Position numbers and translations under genes: made by a program | The notes under the pieces: generated by a model | Told to the model about the DNA's origin: nothing | Database searches by the model: none | What the model saw: the letters and a program-made list of their open reading frames with translations, nothing else | DNA from: Acidimicrobiaceae bacterium | GTDB lineage: Bacteria > Actinomycetota > Acidimicrobiia > Acidimicrobiales > RAAP-2 | DNA length: 64,000 nt | Direction of reading: 5' to 3' | Assembly: GCA_003133685.1 (NCBI GenBank) | Contig: PKYQ01000018.1 | Span: 79,105-143,104 of the forward strand | Shown: positions 41,177 to 51,068 of the stretch, one piece after another | Layout of the letters: every line of letters begins with the position of its first letter | Numbering within the stretch: the stretch's first letter is position 1

Positions 41177-42859
41177 TTAATGGTCCGGGTCGGTCGAGCT
41201 CTCGAAGAGTTCGACAGTGTGATCGTCGATCTCGTCGATGTACGTATTCAATTGTGCGAGGTACGGGGCACCCGACTCGTGGAATAGATGCGGTTCGATG
41301 CCGGCAAGCTTAATCGCGCTGCGCGCCGTGGTCACCGATCGAAAGGCGTTGCGACGAAGCGAATGACGGGTGACGGGATCGCTCGTCGAAGACGTCCGCC
41401 TATAGTTCTCCACGGCCACGCCGACCTGTTCGAGCTGCTGACGGGGCCGTAGCGACGGGGCGTGCAGCCACATCACGTAGTCGATTGCCAAGACGATCGA
41501 GGCACCGATCGCGGTGTCAACTATCCGAGGTCCAAACAGGTTTTGGTCGGGACCGAGCACGCCCACGAAGACGAAAATGATCGGCGTGAAGACCATGACG
41601 GTGAGCGCGTGGCTTCGTTGGGCCGCCCACGGTACCGCCGCGGCCATGGCGCAACACAGAATGATGAGCGAGACCTGTTGATTGCCCGCGATCGCCACGA
41701 GAGCGGCGATGCCGACGCCGGCGAGCGTCCCAATGACTCGTGACATTGCTCGACGCATCACCGGACCCAAATCCGGACGGAAGACGAACGCCACCGTCAT
41801 CGGCAACCAGTAGCCTCTTGGGCCGTCCAGCGCGTGCGCGATGATCGTCGCGACGACGACCGCACCGGCGAACAACAGCGCGAATCGCAATCGGTCGATC
41901 ATCGGTAACCGTTGGATGGTCGAACGAAAGGGCATCTCGCTCACGAGCGTCGTGCGCTCGGGGCAACGAAATGAGTCGGCGACGAGCCGACGGGACCGAG
42001 ACGCGAGCGTCATAGCGAACGTTGCGGCCAAGCCGTTCAACTGCGCAACCGCGTCCACGCACGAGCGCTCTCGAATCGTCACCGCTACCTCGCGCAGAGC
42101 CTCGGACACGACGACGTCCACGGCTTCCACCTTGCTCGTCAAGTACGAGACGAGTTCACCGATCTGCAGAACCACGACGAACACTTGGTGGATCGCCACG
42201 CCCTCTTCGTCCTTCGGCAGTTTCCTCGCGCCGACCACGTCTTGGGCGGCGTCCAGGATCACGACGGCGCGGCTGCGCGCGTGATTCAGTGCCTCGGTGC
42301 CGACAGCGTCCAGGAGTTGAGCGAGCGCCTGCATCGAATTCTCGAGACAGAGACGTTGGTCGGCTCGTCTGCTGCGACGATCGGTCAGGCTGGCGACCGA
42401 GTACACGAAGAGTCCGCCCACCATGAGACAGAACGCCGACTGCCAGACCCGTCCGGCAAAACCCAGTCCCCCGCCGAGGATGGCGCCCAACAAGAGGTAC
42501 ATACCCTGGGTCGCCCAGAGTGACGCCTCAATGAGTCCGGCGACAAAGGCGACGACGCCGAAGAGCACGACGAGTGACCACGGGGCGCTGACGTGATTGA
42601 CGAACAGCGCACCGAGGGCGAGCCCCGGACCTCCCGCAAGAGCGACGCCGAGCATTCTCGGAGATCGGTTGCGCCAGCGATCCGAACCGTCTTGACTGAC
42701 GCCCCAGAGTGCCCCGATGGCCACGAGCGTCCCGTACGCTCGCTGGCCGGTGATCAGGCCCACGACCAGGGGTGTCGCCAGACATAGGGCCGCTCGAGCG
42801 GAGAGTCGGGTTTGCGACGAGAGTTGCCAGCGTCGCATCGAACGGGCCGTGTGGTTCAC
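41177..42859 (-). CDS. FUSC family membrane protein
   Basis: paired TM bundles (GQRAYGTLVAIGALWGVSQDG; GYWLPMTVAFVFRPDLGPVMRRAMSRVIGTLAGVG). Confidence 0.85.
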   Translation of the reverse strand: MNHTARSMRRWQLSSQTRLSARAALCLATPLVVGLITGQRAYGTLVAIGALWGVSQDGSDRWRNRSPRMLGVALAGGPGLALGALFVNHVSAPWSLVVLFGVVAFVAGLIEASLWATQGMYLLLGAILGGGLGFAGRVWQSAFCLMVGGLFVYSVASLTDRRSRRADQRLCLENSMQALAQLLDAVGTEALNHARSRAVVILDAAQDVVGARKLPKDEEGVAIHQVFVVVLQIGELVSYLTSKVEAVDVVVSEALREVAVTIRERSCVDAVAQLNGLAATFAMTLASRSRRLVADSFRCPERTTLVSEMPFRSTIQRLPMIDRLRFALLFAGAVVVATIIAHALDGPRGYWLPMTVAFVFRPDLGPVMRRAMSRVIGTLAGVGIAALVAIAGNQQVSLIILCCAMAAAVPWAAQRSHALTVMVFTPIIFVFVGVLGPDQNLFGPRIVDTAIGASIVLAIDYVMWLHAPSLRPRQQLEQVGVAVENYRRTSSTSDPVTRHSLRRNAFRSVTTARSAIKLAGIEPHLFHESGAPYLAQLNTYIDEIDDHTVELFESSTDPDH

Positions 42860-42943
42860 GCTGACGAGGTTAACGGCGTCCGTGATCCTCGCTGTGGTGT
42901 CGGCTCGAAGCGACCGATCATCGACGCGAGTATGTCGGCCCGA

Positions 42944-45424
42944 TTACGACTGAGCCGTCATTGGGAGATCGACCGCGACGGTCAAACCCCCGCCCGGTGT
43001 GTCCTCAAAGAGGAGCCGCCCGCCCAACAGTTGAATGAATCCGGAGGCGACGGTCAAGTTGAGTCCCGCGTTGAGTTGAGCCCCCCGCAGTCGGTCAAAT
43101 GGTGCGAGTACGGCGTCACGCAGCGCGACCGGCATGCCCGGTCCTCGGTCCACCACGAGCAGTTGAACGTAGTCGCCGACGACGCCCACTTTGATGGTGA
43201 CCGGCTTATCGGCCGGTCCGAATCGACAAGCGTTGCTCACAATGTTGCCGATGACGCGCTGCAACAATATCGAGTCAGTGCGCAACGCCGGCAGATCACT
43301 CGGTACGTCGCACTCCACCATTCGGCCCCGGGTGTCAATGTTGTTGACCACGTTCGTCAATGCCGCATTCAGCAACACGGACTCCGGATGAACCGACACT
43401 TCGCCCGCCTCGAGGCGCCCGGCGTCAATGAGGTTGACCACGAGACGCGTGACTTGTCGCACTTGGGAATCGATGCCCGCGAGTAGGGCGTTCCTCTCGT
43501 CAAGCGAGCGGCGCTCATGGCTCCCGGCGAGCAAAGAGATATTGGCCCTCACCTTCTCAAGCGGTCCGAGTAGTTCCTTCGAAGCGGTTCTGAACAGGGC
43601 CAGTCGTAGTGACTCGGCTTCGGCGATCTCTTGGAGTTGCGTCGCGTCACGCGCGATGATCTGGCTCCGGAGTCCGGCGGCGACTCGGCGCGCGAAGGCG
43701 CTGACCAGTTGATTGTCCTGATCGCTCAGCGTCGCCCCAATCACGTACAGACGATGCTCGTCATCGATTTCGAATAATGAACCGGTCTCGAACACGTCGA
43801 TCGCTTCGCCACTCACGAGGTCACTGACCCACTGTCCATCTCGTTCGACAACCAGCGCCACACTCGAGGCCGCGAAGACGGTTCGCAGGGATTCGAGCAG
43901 CGGCTGGAGGTCTTCGTGCGAAGAGGCGACACTGGCAGCGACTCCAGCAAGAATTTGGGCCTCGGAGCGGGCGCGGTCGGCCTCGTGGGTACTCTGCGCG
44001 AAACGATTCACGATCACGCTCGCTGCCACCGCGAAGAGCAAGAATGCGACAATGGCGACGACGTCATCGGGGCGGGCGACCTCTAGCGTGTGCAACGGCT
44101 TCACGAAGTAGTAGTTCTCTAATCCCGAAGCGAAAATGGCGCTAAGCACACCGACGATCACACCGGCCCACGTGCCGAGGGCGAGGATCGCGACGAGGTA
44201 CACCAGGAACACCGTGGACGGGGAGAGGCTCGAGCGAATCTGACTCATGACGATCGTGAGTACCGGCAGAACCAGCGACATGACGATGGTCGCCAATATC
44301 TGGCGCGGCCACGTCACGCGCTTGGTCTGTCTTCTCTGGTGAACGTGGGGCGGCCGTTCTCCCCCCACGGCGATGATGTGCACGTCGAGGTCTCGTGCGC
44401 GACGAAGAACCTTTTCCACAACTCCATTCGCCGGTCGCCAGAAGGGACGTGGTCGACTCGCGCCGAGGACGATCTGGGTCCCGCGCTCACTACGGGCGAA
44501 GGAGACCAGTGCGGTGGCAATGTCGTCATCGACCACCTCTTGGAACTTGCCTTCGAACTCTTCGACGAGTTCGCGGGCCTCGGAGGTGTCTGTCGGGAGG
44601 TGATGCATCTCATCGGATTTCACGATGTGTACAGCGAAGAGCTCCGCCCCGGTCCGCGACGCGATGCGGGCGGCACGGCGTAGCAGGTCCGCGTCCGTGG
44701 CGGTGCCGGTGATCCCGACGATGAGCCGTTCCCGGGTCTCCCAGGTCTGATCAATCGCGTGATCGTCGAGGTAGCGCTGCAGCGAGTCTTCGACGCGATC
44801 GGCCAACCACAGCAGTGCCAACTCGCGAAGCGCGCTGAGGTTACCGACGCGGAAATAGTTTGACAACGAGGCGTCGATCTTGTCCGCGGCGTAGATGTTG
44901 CCGTGCGCCATCCGGCGACGAAGCGCCTCGGGCGTGACGTCGACGATCTCGATCTGTTCGGCTCGACGGACGATGGCGTCGGGAATGGTCTCTTGTTGGT
45001 GAATACCGGTGATCTTCTCGACCACGTCGTTCACCGACTCCAGATGTTGAATGTTGACGGTTGTGATCACGTCGATGCCGGCGTCGAGCAGGACGTCGAC
45101 GTCCTGCCAGCGTTTCTCGTGCGTGCTGCCGGTGACGTTGGTGTGCGCTAACTCATCGACCAATGCGACGGCCGGGTGACGCGCTAATACCGCGTCGAGG
45201 TCCATCTCTTCCAACATCGCGCCACGGTATTCACGTCTCGCGCGCGGAATCACTTCGAGGTCCCTGAGTTGGGCGTCGGTGAGTGCGCGACCGTGCGTCT
45301 CCACGTAGGCGACCACCACGTCGGTACCACGTTCTCGACGACGCCAACCTTCATCGAGCATGCGAAAGGTCTTGCCGACCCCGGGCGCCGACCCCAGATA
45401 GACCCGTAGGACTCCTCGCTGCAT
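42944..45424 (-). CDS. kdpD: KdpD-type sensor (KdpD N-terminal, USP and DUF4118 domains) with degenerate histidine-kinase region
   Basis: LRVYLGSAPGVGKTFRMLDEGWRRRERGTDVVVAYVETHGR; H-box position reads TASKELLGPL (no His), G2 box GLNLTV. Confidence 0.88.
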   Translation of the reverse strand: MQRGVLRVYLGSAPGVGKTFRMLDEGWRRRERGTDVVVAYVETHGRALTDAQLRDLEVIPRARREYRGAMLEEMDLDAVLARHPAVALVDELAHTNVTGSTHEKRWQDVDVLLDAGIDVITTVNIQHLESVNDVVEKITGIHQQETIPDAIVRRAEQIEIVDVTPEALRRRMAHGNIYAADKIDASLSNYFRVGNLSALRELALLWLADRVEDSLQRYLDDHAIDQTWETRERLIVGITGTATDADLLRRAARIASRTGAELFAVHIVKSDEMHHLPTDTSEARELVEEFEGKFQEVVDDDIATALVSFARSERGTQIVLGASRPRPFWRPANGVVEKVLRRARDLDVHIIAVGGERPPHVHQRRQTKRVTWPRQILATIVMSLVLPVLTIVMSQIRSSLSPSTVFLVYLVAILALGTWAGVIVGVLSAIFASGLENYYFVKPLHTLEVARPDDVVAIVAFLLFAVAASVIVNRFAQSTHEADRARSEAQILAGVAASVASSHEDLQPLLESLRTVFAASSVALVVERDGQWVSDLVSGEAIDVFETGSLFEIDDEHRLYVIGATLSDQDNQLVSAFARRVAAGLRSQIIARDATQLQEIAEAESLRLALFRTASKELLGPLEKVRANISLLAGSHERRSLDERNALLAGIDSQVRQVTRLVVNLIDAGRLEAGEVSVHPESVLLNAALTNVVNNIDTRGRMVECDVPSDLPALRTDSILLQRVIGNIVSNACRFGPADKPVTIKVGVVGDYVQLLVVDRGPGMPVALRDAVLAPFDRLRGAQLNAGLNLTVASGFIQLLGGRLLFEDTPGGGLTVAVDLPMTAQS

Positions 45425-45547
45425 TGAACCAGTATCCCTTATCGACGTTCGATTTCGACGATTTGACGTCGGGGCCAAATCGTGCGCGACACCCCATCGC
45501 AATTCATCGAATGAAGGCGCCCGTTCGGACCATTGATTGCCCTCGAT

Positions 45548-46309
45548 TTACATCGCATGCAACTCGCCGACGAGGTACGCGGCGGCGACGTCGACCAGGG
45601 CCACGGCCACGATTCGCTGCTCCAACGTGACCGCCGCGCCCCGCGTTGGGGTCATCACGAATCGACCGACAACGCGGCTGCGCCATTTCGCCAGGATTTC
45701 CGCCTCGGGACCGGGAATGCCGATCTCCTTGGCGGGCCAACGCATTCCGACCAGTTCCACATCGCCGTTGGATTGGATTCGGGCGAGCGGCGGATCCGAA
45801 AGCACTCGGTCGAACCGACACGCGCGCAGCGACAGCAGTCGAATGAGTGAATCAGTCGTCTGGCTGATGATCTCCGTGACCGGCGCCGAGTTCGACGCGA
45901 GCACGGCCACGCCGTGAATCATCGCGACGTACGCCGTGGCGCTGTTCGCCTCCTGCCAATGACGGCGGCTGCGGGCCGCGAGCTCGGTCACGAGCACCCC
46001 GACGACGAAGATCGCGATGGTGGTCTCGAGGTCCGGTCGATGACTTACCGCAAATCGGTCGTAGGGACTGGTGAGAAAGAAATCGAACCAGAGCGCTGCC
46101 GACGCACTGGCCACGATGCCCGCGAGTCGAGGACCGATCACGGCAACGGCGGTGATGACGATCACCATCGTGAGGGCTGCCGCGGTGTTCGCGAAGGTGC
46201 CGCGGAAGGGAACGAGCACCGCCGCAACAACGATGGGCGCGAGGACCGCGGCGGCGACCGCCAGTCGATTGCGATAGAGAAGAACACGGCGTGTCATGGC
46301 GGCCCCCAT
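45548..46309 (-). CDS. stand-alone DUF4118 (KdpD-like sensor domain) protein without kinase module
   Basis: hydrophobic N-terminus with GPRLAGIVASASAALWFDFFLTSPYDRFAVSHRPDLETTIAIFVVGVLVTELAARSRR; ends with no HisKA/HATPase. Confidence 0.75.
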   Translation of the reverse strand: MGAAMTRRVLLYRNRLAVAAAVLAPIVVAAVLVPFRGTFANTAAALTMVIVITAVAVIGPRLAGIVASASAALWFDFFLTSPYDRFAVSHRPDLETTIAIFVVGVLVTELAARSRRHWQEANSATAYVAMIHGVAVLASNSAPVTEIISQTTDSLIRLLSLRACRFDRVLSDPPLARIQSNGDVELVGMRWPAKEIGIPGPEAEILAKWRSRVVGRFVMTPTRGAAVTLEQRIVAVALVDVAAAYLVGELHAM

Positions 46310-46393
46310 TTCACGTTGCCGCCGTCAGAGTGTGAATTTCAACACCGGAACCGAAATCTGTCGTCGGGCAGACTTCGGACCTCACCACGTCGT

Positions 46394-47020
46394 TCACTTC
46401 TCTAGTTTCGCGAGGCCCTCGTTCAATTGCAACACGTCGATGTAACTGGAACCCAAGAATCCCCACTGCGCCGGGTGCGTCTGTTGCCTGATGAGCGTAC
46501 GCAGTCGGGCCGGCGAGATCCCGGTGGCCTTGGACACCATCGGAATCTGAACCGTCGCGTCCAGCGCCGAGATATCGGGGTCGATGCCGCTGCCCGAGGT
46601 GGTCACCAGATCCGGCGTGGGGTCGACACCGAGCTTGTGCCAGTACGCAACGAGCGCCTTGGTGTCGGCGAGCAGGACCTTGGAACGGGGACCGAGGTTA
46701 GTCGCCCCGGACTCACCACTGACGCCATTGGCGACGAGGGGATTGTCTCCACCGGACACGTTGTCTTTGGGGTTGGCGGCGTAGGGTCCGGTGTCATCGG
46801 GGCGACCGTTGAAGACGCAACTACCCAGAGGGTTTCCCGGGCACTTGGTAGCGGCCCAGTTCTGGCCAATAAGCGTCGATCCGTTGGCCGTCAGTGAACC
46901 GTCGGCTTGGTGCTTGAACAGCAACTGAGACACGCCGATACCCGCGAAGGCGTAGACGAACCCGAAGAACACGAGACAGATGACTGCCAGAACGAGAGAG
47001 CGGCGAAGATGTACGAGCAT
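46394..47020 (-). CDS. kdpC: K+-transporting ATPase subunit C
   Basis: SQLLFKHQADGSLTANGSTLIGQNW, TSGSGIDPDISALDATVQIPMVSKATGISPARLRTLIRQQT. Confidence 0.95.
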   Translation of the reverse strand: MLVHLRRSLVLAVICLVFFGFVYAFAGIGVSQLLFKHQADGSLTANGSTLIGQNWAATKCPGNPLGSCVFNGRPDDTGPYAANPKDNVSGGDNPLVANGVSGESGATNLGPRSKVLLADTKALVAYWHKLGVDPTPDLVTTSGSGIDPDISALDATVQIPMVSKATGISPARLRTLIRQQTHPAQWGFLGSSYIDVLQLNEGLAKLEK

Positions 47021-47033
47021 GACGAACCTCCTT

Positions 47034-49094
47034 TTAGTAGGCGTGCAGCGCGACGAGCACGAGATCGATGAGCTTGATGAAGATGAACGGGATAATGATG
47101 CCGCCCACCCCGTAGATCAAGACGTTGCGCCTGAGAATCGCCGCCGAATTGGTGGCACGGAACTTGACTCCTCGAAGCGCCAAGGGGATGAGTGCCACGA
47201 TCACCAGGGCGTTGAAGATCACGGCCGATAGCACGGCGCTCTCGGGACTGTGCAGTCGCATGATGTTGAGCGAGTGCAGCTGGGGATAGGCCACGACGAA
47301 GAGCGCGGGAATGATCGCGAAGTACTTGGCGATGTCGTTGGCAATCGAGAAGGTCGTCAGTGACCCTCTGGTGATAAGCAGCTGCTTGCCAATCTCGACG
47401 ATGTCGAGCAGTTTCGTGGGGTTTGAATCCAGGTCCACCATGTTGCCCGCCTCTTTGGCGGCCGTCGTGCCGGTGTTCATGGCGACGCCGACGTCGGCCT
47501 GGGCCAGCGCCGGAGCGTCGTTGGTGCCGTCACCGGTCATGGCCACCAACTTGCCGCCCTCTTGCTCCTTCTTGATGAGCGCCATCTTGGCTTCGGGCGT
47601 GGCTTCGGCGAGGAAGTCGTCCACACCCGCCTCCTGCGCGATCGCGGCCGCGGTCAACGGGTTGTCGCCGGTGATCATGACGGTGCGAATACCCAACTGG
47701 CGCATCTCGTCGAACTTTTCGCGGATGCCCTGCTTCACGACGTCCTTCAATTCGATGACGCCCAGGATGACCGTGCCGTCGGCCACGACCAGCGGGGTCG
47801 ATCCGGCGCGCGACACCCGCTCGACGATCTCATCAAGATCGCTCGGCGGCGTGCCGCCCTGTTCACTTACCCAGCTCTTCACCGATTCACCCGCGCCCTT
47901 GCGGATCTGTCGCTCGCCCATGTCAAGCCCCGACATGCGGGTCGTTGCGGTGAAGGGCACGAAGACGTGATCGGCCTCGAGCGAACGCCCTCGGATGTCG
48001 AAGAGCTCCTTCGCGAGCACCACGATGGAGCGACCCTCGGGAGTCTCGTCCGCCAGCGACGCGAGCTGGGCCACGTCCGCGACCTCTTGCTCGCTGTGTC
48101 CACCCACCGGGTAGAAGTTGGACGCCATGCGGTTGCCCAACGTGATCGTGCCGGTCTTGTCCAGCAGCAGCGTCTGCACGTCCCCGGCCGCTTCGACGGC
48201 CCGTCCGCTCATTGCAAGCACGTTGCGCTGGACGAGACGGTCCATGCCCGCGATGCCGATGGCTGACAACAACGCGCCGATCGTCGTAGGGATGAGGCAG
48301 ACCAGGAGGGCCACCAGCACGACGACCGACACGGAACCGTGGGCGAAGTTGGCGAAGGGTACCAGAGTGACCACAACCGGGATGAAGACGATGGTCAGCA
48401 CGACGAGCAATATCGTGAGGGCGATCTCGTTGGGGGTCTTCTGGCGGTTGGCGCCCTCGACGAGCGAGATCATCCGGTCGATGAAGGTGTGGCCGCGCTC
48501 GGCCGTGATGCGCACCACGATTCGGTCCGACAGCACCTTCGTGCCCCCGGTGACGGCCGATCGGTCGCCTCCGGACTCGCGGATCACGGGCGCCGATTCG
48601 CCGGTTATCGCTGATTCGTCCACCGACGCGATCCCTTCGATGATGTCGCCATCGGAGGGAATGACATCGTTCGCCTCGCAGACCACCAGGTCACCCTTGG
48701 AGAGGGACGCGGCGGGAACCAGTTCTTCCGTGCCGTCCGGTCGCAGGCGACGCGCCTCGGTCTCCGAACGCATTTTGCGCAAGGTCTCCGCCTGCGCCTT
48801 GCCCCGGCCCTCGGCCATGGCCTCGGCGAAATTAGCGAAGATCACCGTCAGGAAGAGCCAGATTGTGATGGACCAAGTGAAAGTGCTGGGGTGGGCAAAC
48901 GCCTCGAAGAGTGAGATGACCGAGCCGACCAGCACGACGAACATCACGGGATTCTTGACCTGCAACCTCGGATCGAGCTTGGTGAGCGAGTCCTTCAACG
49001 CCTGGCGCAGGATCGGCCCGTCAAAGAGTCCCCGGGCCTGGGCCACGCCGTGGGCGCCCGGCTCAGCGGTTGGCTGATTCATAACAGTGGTCAT
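47034..49094 (-). CDS. kdpB: K+-transporting ATPase subunit B
   Basis: P-type ATPase [58 protein letters not shown]. Confidence 0.97.
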   Translation of the reverse strand: MTTVMNQPTAEPGAHGVAQARGLFDGPILRQALKDSLTKLDPRLQVKNPVMFVVLVGSVISLFEAFAHPSTFTWSITIWLFLTVIFANFAEAMAEGRGKAQAETLRKMRSETEARRLRPDGTEELVPAASLSKGDLVVCEANDVIPSDGDIIEGIASVDESAITGESAPVIRESGGDRSAVTGGTKVLSDRIVVRITAERGHTFIDRMISLVEGANRQKTPNEIALTILLVVLTIVFIPVVVTLVPFANFAHGSVSVVVLVALLVCLIPTTIGALLSAIGIAGMDRLVQRNVLAMSGRAVEAAGDVQTLLLDKTGTITLGNRMASNFYPVGGHSEQEVADVAQLASLADETPEGRSIVVLAKELFDIRGRSLEADHVFVPFTATTRMSGLDMGERQIRKGAGESVKSWVSEQGGTPPSDLDEIVERVSRAGSTPLVVADGTVILGVIELKDVVKQGIREKFDEMRQLGIRTVMITGDNPLTAAAIAQEAGVDDFLAEATPEAKMALIKKEQEGGKLVAMTGDGTNDAPALAQADVGVAMNTGTTAAKEAGNMVDLDSNPTKLLDIVEIGKQLLITRGSLTTFSIANDIAKYFAIIPALFVVAYPQLHSLNIMRLHSPESAVLSAVIFNALVIVALIPLALRGVKFRATNSAAILRRNVLIYGVGGIIIPFIFIKLIDLVLVALHAY

Positions 49095-50782
49095 TAGAAG
49101 AACCTCAAGTGGCTAAGTTGCTCGACGATTGGGCCGAGGGAGACGGCGGGGAAGAACGTCAGTCCGCCGATGATCAGGATCACACCGATCGTGAGACCGA
49201 CGAACATCCCGTTATCGGTACGGAACGTACCGAGGCTCTCGGGCACAACATCCTTCGCCGCCAGGACCCCACCCAGCGCGAGCGCCGGAATCATGATGCC
49301 GAAGCGACCTATCAACATGTCAATTCCGCCGATAATGTTGTAGAAGGGCGTGTTACCGGTGAGGCCGGCCATGGCCGAGCCATTGTTGTTTCCCTGAGAG
49401 GTGAGGCCGTAGAGGATCTCGCTAAAACCATGGGGCCCGGCATTGAGAGGTCCCGCGCGCCCTTCGGCCAGAGAGACCGCCAGCGCCGTGAGCACGAGCA
49501 CTGTAATGGGCATAACGAGGGCCCCAAGGCCCGCGAGTTTGATCTCTCTCGCCTGGATCTTCTTACCCAGAAACTCAGGCGTGCGCCCGATCATCAATCC
49601 GCCGATGAACACGGCGATGATCGCGTAAATGAGAAGTGTATAGAGCCCCGAGCCCGTGCCACCCGGCGTCACTTCGCCGAGCATCATGCCCGTCAAGGGG
49701 CCGAAGCCGCCCATCGGGTTGTACGAATCGGTTGCACTGTCGACGGCACCATCGGAGGTCTGAGTCATAGACACGTTGAACAGGGCGCTGGTGGTGTCGC
49801 CGAAGCGAACCTCTTTGCCCTCCATGTTGCCCACGGGCGAGTACACGTGCGCCGCGGCGACGGCCGAGTTGTTCTGGTGCTCAGCGTTGGCGCTGAAGCC
49901 CACCCACACCCCGAAAATGATCACCATGACCGCCAGCAGAGCAACACCATGGCGGATACTCCCCACCATCTTGCCGAAGGTGTAGGTGAGGGCGAACGGG
50001 ATGGACAGGGTGAGCCAGATGTAGAGCAGGTTGGTCAACCCTGTTGGGTTCTCCAAGGGGTGGGCCAAATCGACGTTGAAGAACCCGCCGCCGTTGGTTC
50101 CCAGCTGCATTATGGAGCCCATAAATCCGGCCGGGCCACGGGCGATGGTCTGAGTGACGCCGTTCAAAGCGTCGTGGAAAGTCGTGGTTCCAGCTAGGGT
50201 GTCCACCGCGCCCTGGCCGACGAGCACGATGCCGGCGACGAAGGAGATCGGTAACAAGACGTAGAACAGGCAGCGCGTTATGTCGACCCAGAAGTTGCCG
50301 ATGGTGGGCGACTTACGACGCGAGAAGCCTCGAACCAGCACCATGGCGGCCGAGATACCCACAGCCGCACTGACGAACTGCTGGACGGTGAGGGCCCCCA
50401 TCTGGGAGAAGTACGACATCGACGTCTCGCCGCCGTAGTTCTGCCAGTTGGTATTGGTCACGAAAGACGTCGCCGTGTTGAAACTCAACGCCGGTCCGAC
50501 AGCGCCCAAGTGCTGTGGATTCAAGGGCAACGAGCCCTGAATCCGAAGAATCACGTAGGTGAAGGCGATCGACACGGCCGAGAAAATGATCATCGCACCG
50601 GCGTAGCGCTTCCACGTCTGTTCTTGTTCGGGGCTCGTGCCGAGCATTCGGTAGATCGGGCGCTCGATGAAGCCGAGGAAATGCACGCGGCCTTCGAAGA
50701 CGGCCGCCATGTACGAGCCGAGGTAGCGCCAGGCCAGGCCCAGCGTCACCACGAGGGCGAGGATGGTGAGGAAGAAACCCAT
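49094..50782 (-). CDS. kdpA: K+-transporting ATPase subunit A
   Basis: KdpA features [65 protein letters not shown]. Confidence 0.97.
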   Translation of the reverse strand: MGFFLTILALVVTLGLAWRYLGSYMAAVFEGRVHFLGFIERPIYRMLGTSPEQEQTWKRYAGAMIIFSAVSIAFTYVILRIQGSLPLNPQHLGAVGPALSFNTATSFVTNTNWQNYGGETSMSYFSQMGALTVQQFVSAAVGISAAMVLVRGFSRRKSPTIGNFWVDITRCLFYVLLPISFVAGIVLVGQGAVDTLAGTTTFHDALNGVTQTIARGPAGFMGSIMQLGTNGGGFFNVDLAHPLENPTGLTNLLYIWLTLSIPFALTYTFGKMVGSIRHGVALLAVMVIIFGVWVGFSANAEHQNNSAVAAAHVYSPVGNMEGKEVRFGDTTSALFNVSMTQTSDGAVDSATDSYNPMGGFGPLTGMMLGEVTPGGTGSGLYTLLIYAIIAVFIGGLMIGRTPEFLGKKIQAREIKLAGLGALVMPITVLVLTALAVSLAEGRAGPLNAGPHGFSEILYGLTSQGNNNGSAMAGLTGNTPFYNIIGGIDMLIGRFGIMIPALALGGVLAAKDVVPESLGTFRTDNGMFVGLTIGVILIIGGLTFFPAVSLGPIVEQLSHLRFF

Positions 50783-50872
50783 TTAGAACTTCTCCGGCTT
50801 GAACATGGCGTAGCCGACGTAAACGAACATCACGACGGCGACGCAAAAGAGAATGATCTGGGAAAAACTCAT
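50783..50872 (-). CDS. kdpF: KdpF small subunit (29 aa), absent from the supplied ORF track
   Basis: translation MSFSQIILFCVAVVMFVYVGYAMFKPEKF, immediately upstream of kdpA; KdpF-like C-terminus. Confidence 0.85.
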   Translation of the reverse strand: MSFSQIILFCVAVVMFVYVGYAMFKPEKF

Positions 50873-50952
50873 ACGCGGTCCAACGCCCAAATGAGTCCGA
50901 GCATCGCCGCGGTGAACCCAATAACGCCTAATGCTGTGAATAGATCTGCCAT
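50869..50952 (-). CDS. 27-aa membrane peptide MADLFTALGVIGFTAAMLGLIWALDRV, first gene of the kdp operon
   Basis: ATG..TGA with 4-bp ATGA overlap to kdpF; one hydrophobic helix. Confidence 0.65.
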   Translation of the reverse strand: MADLFTALGVIGFTAAMLGLIWALDRV

Positions 50953-50975
50953 GACTCCAGTGTCATCGGCGCGTC

Positions 50976-51012
50976 CTTAATCCAATCTTAAAAACGAACT
51001 TGGCGTCTTAAT
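50976..51012. promoter_or_regulatory. three CTTAA(T/A) direct repeats in the kdp / sensor-kinase divergent intergenic region (candidate KdpE sites)
   Basis: CTTAAT at 50976, CTTAAA at 50987, CTTAAT at 51007: offsets of 11 and 20 bp, same helical face. Confidence 0.4.
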
Positions 51013-51068
51013 AATCTCTTTATTTTGCCTCGCAAAAGGCGAATCGGGCGCTGGACAATACTGAGACG

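Noticed and set aside
49109-50197. 362-aa plus-strand ORF
   Set aside because: Antisense to kdpA; low-information translation rich in R, H, E and G.
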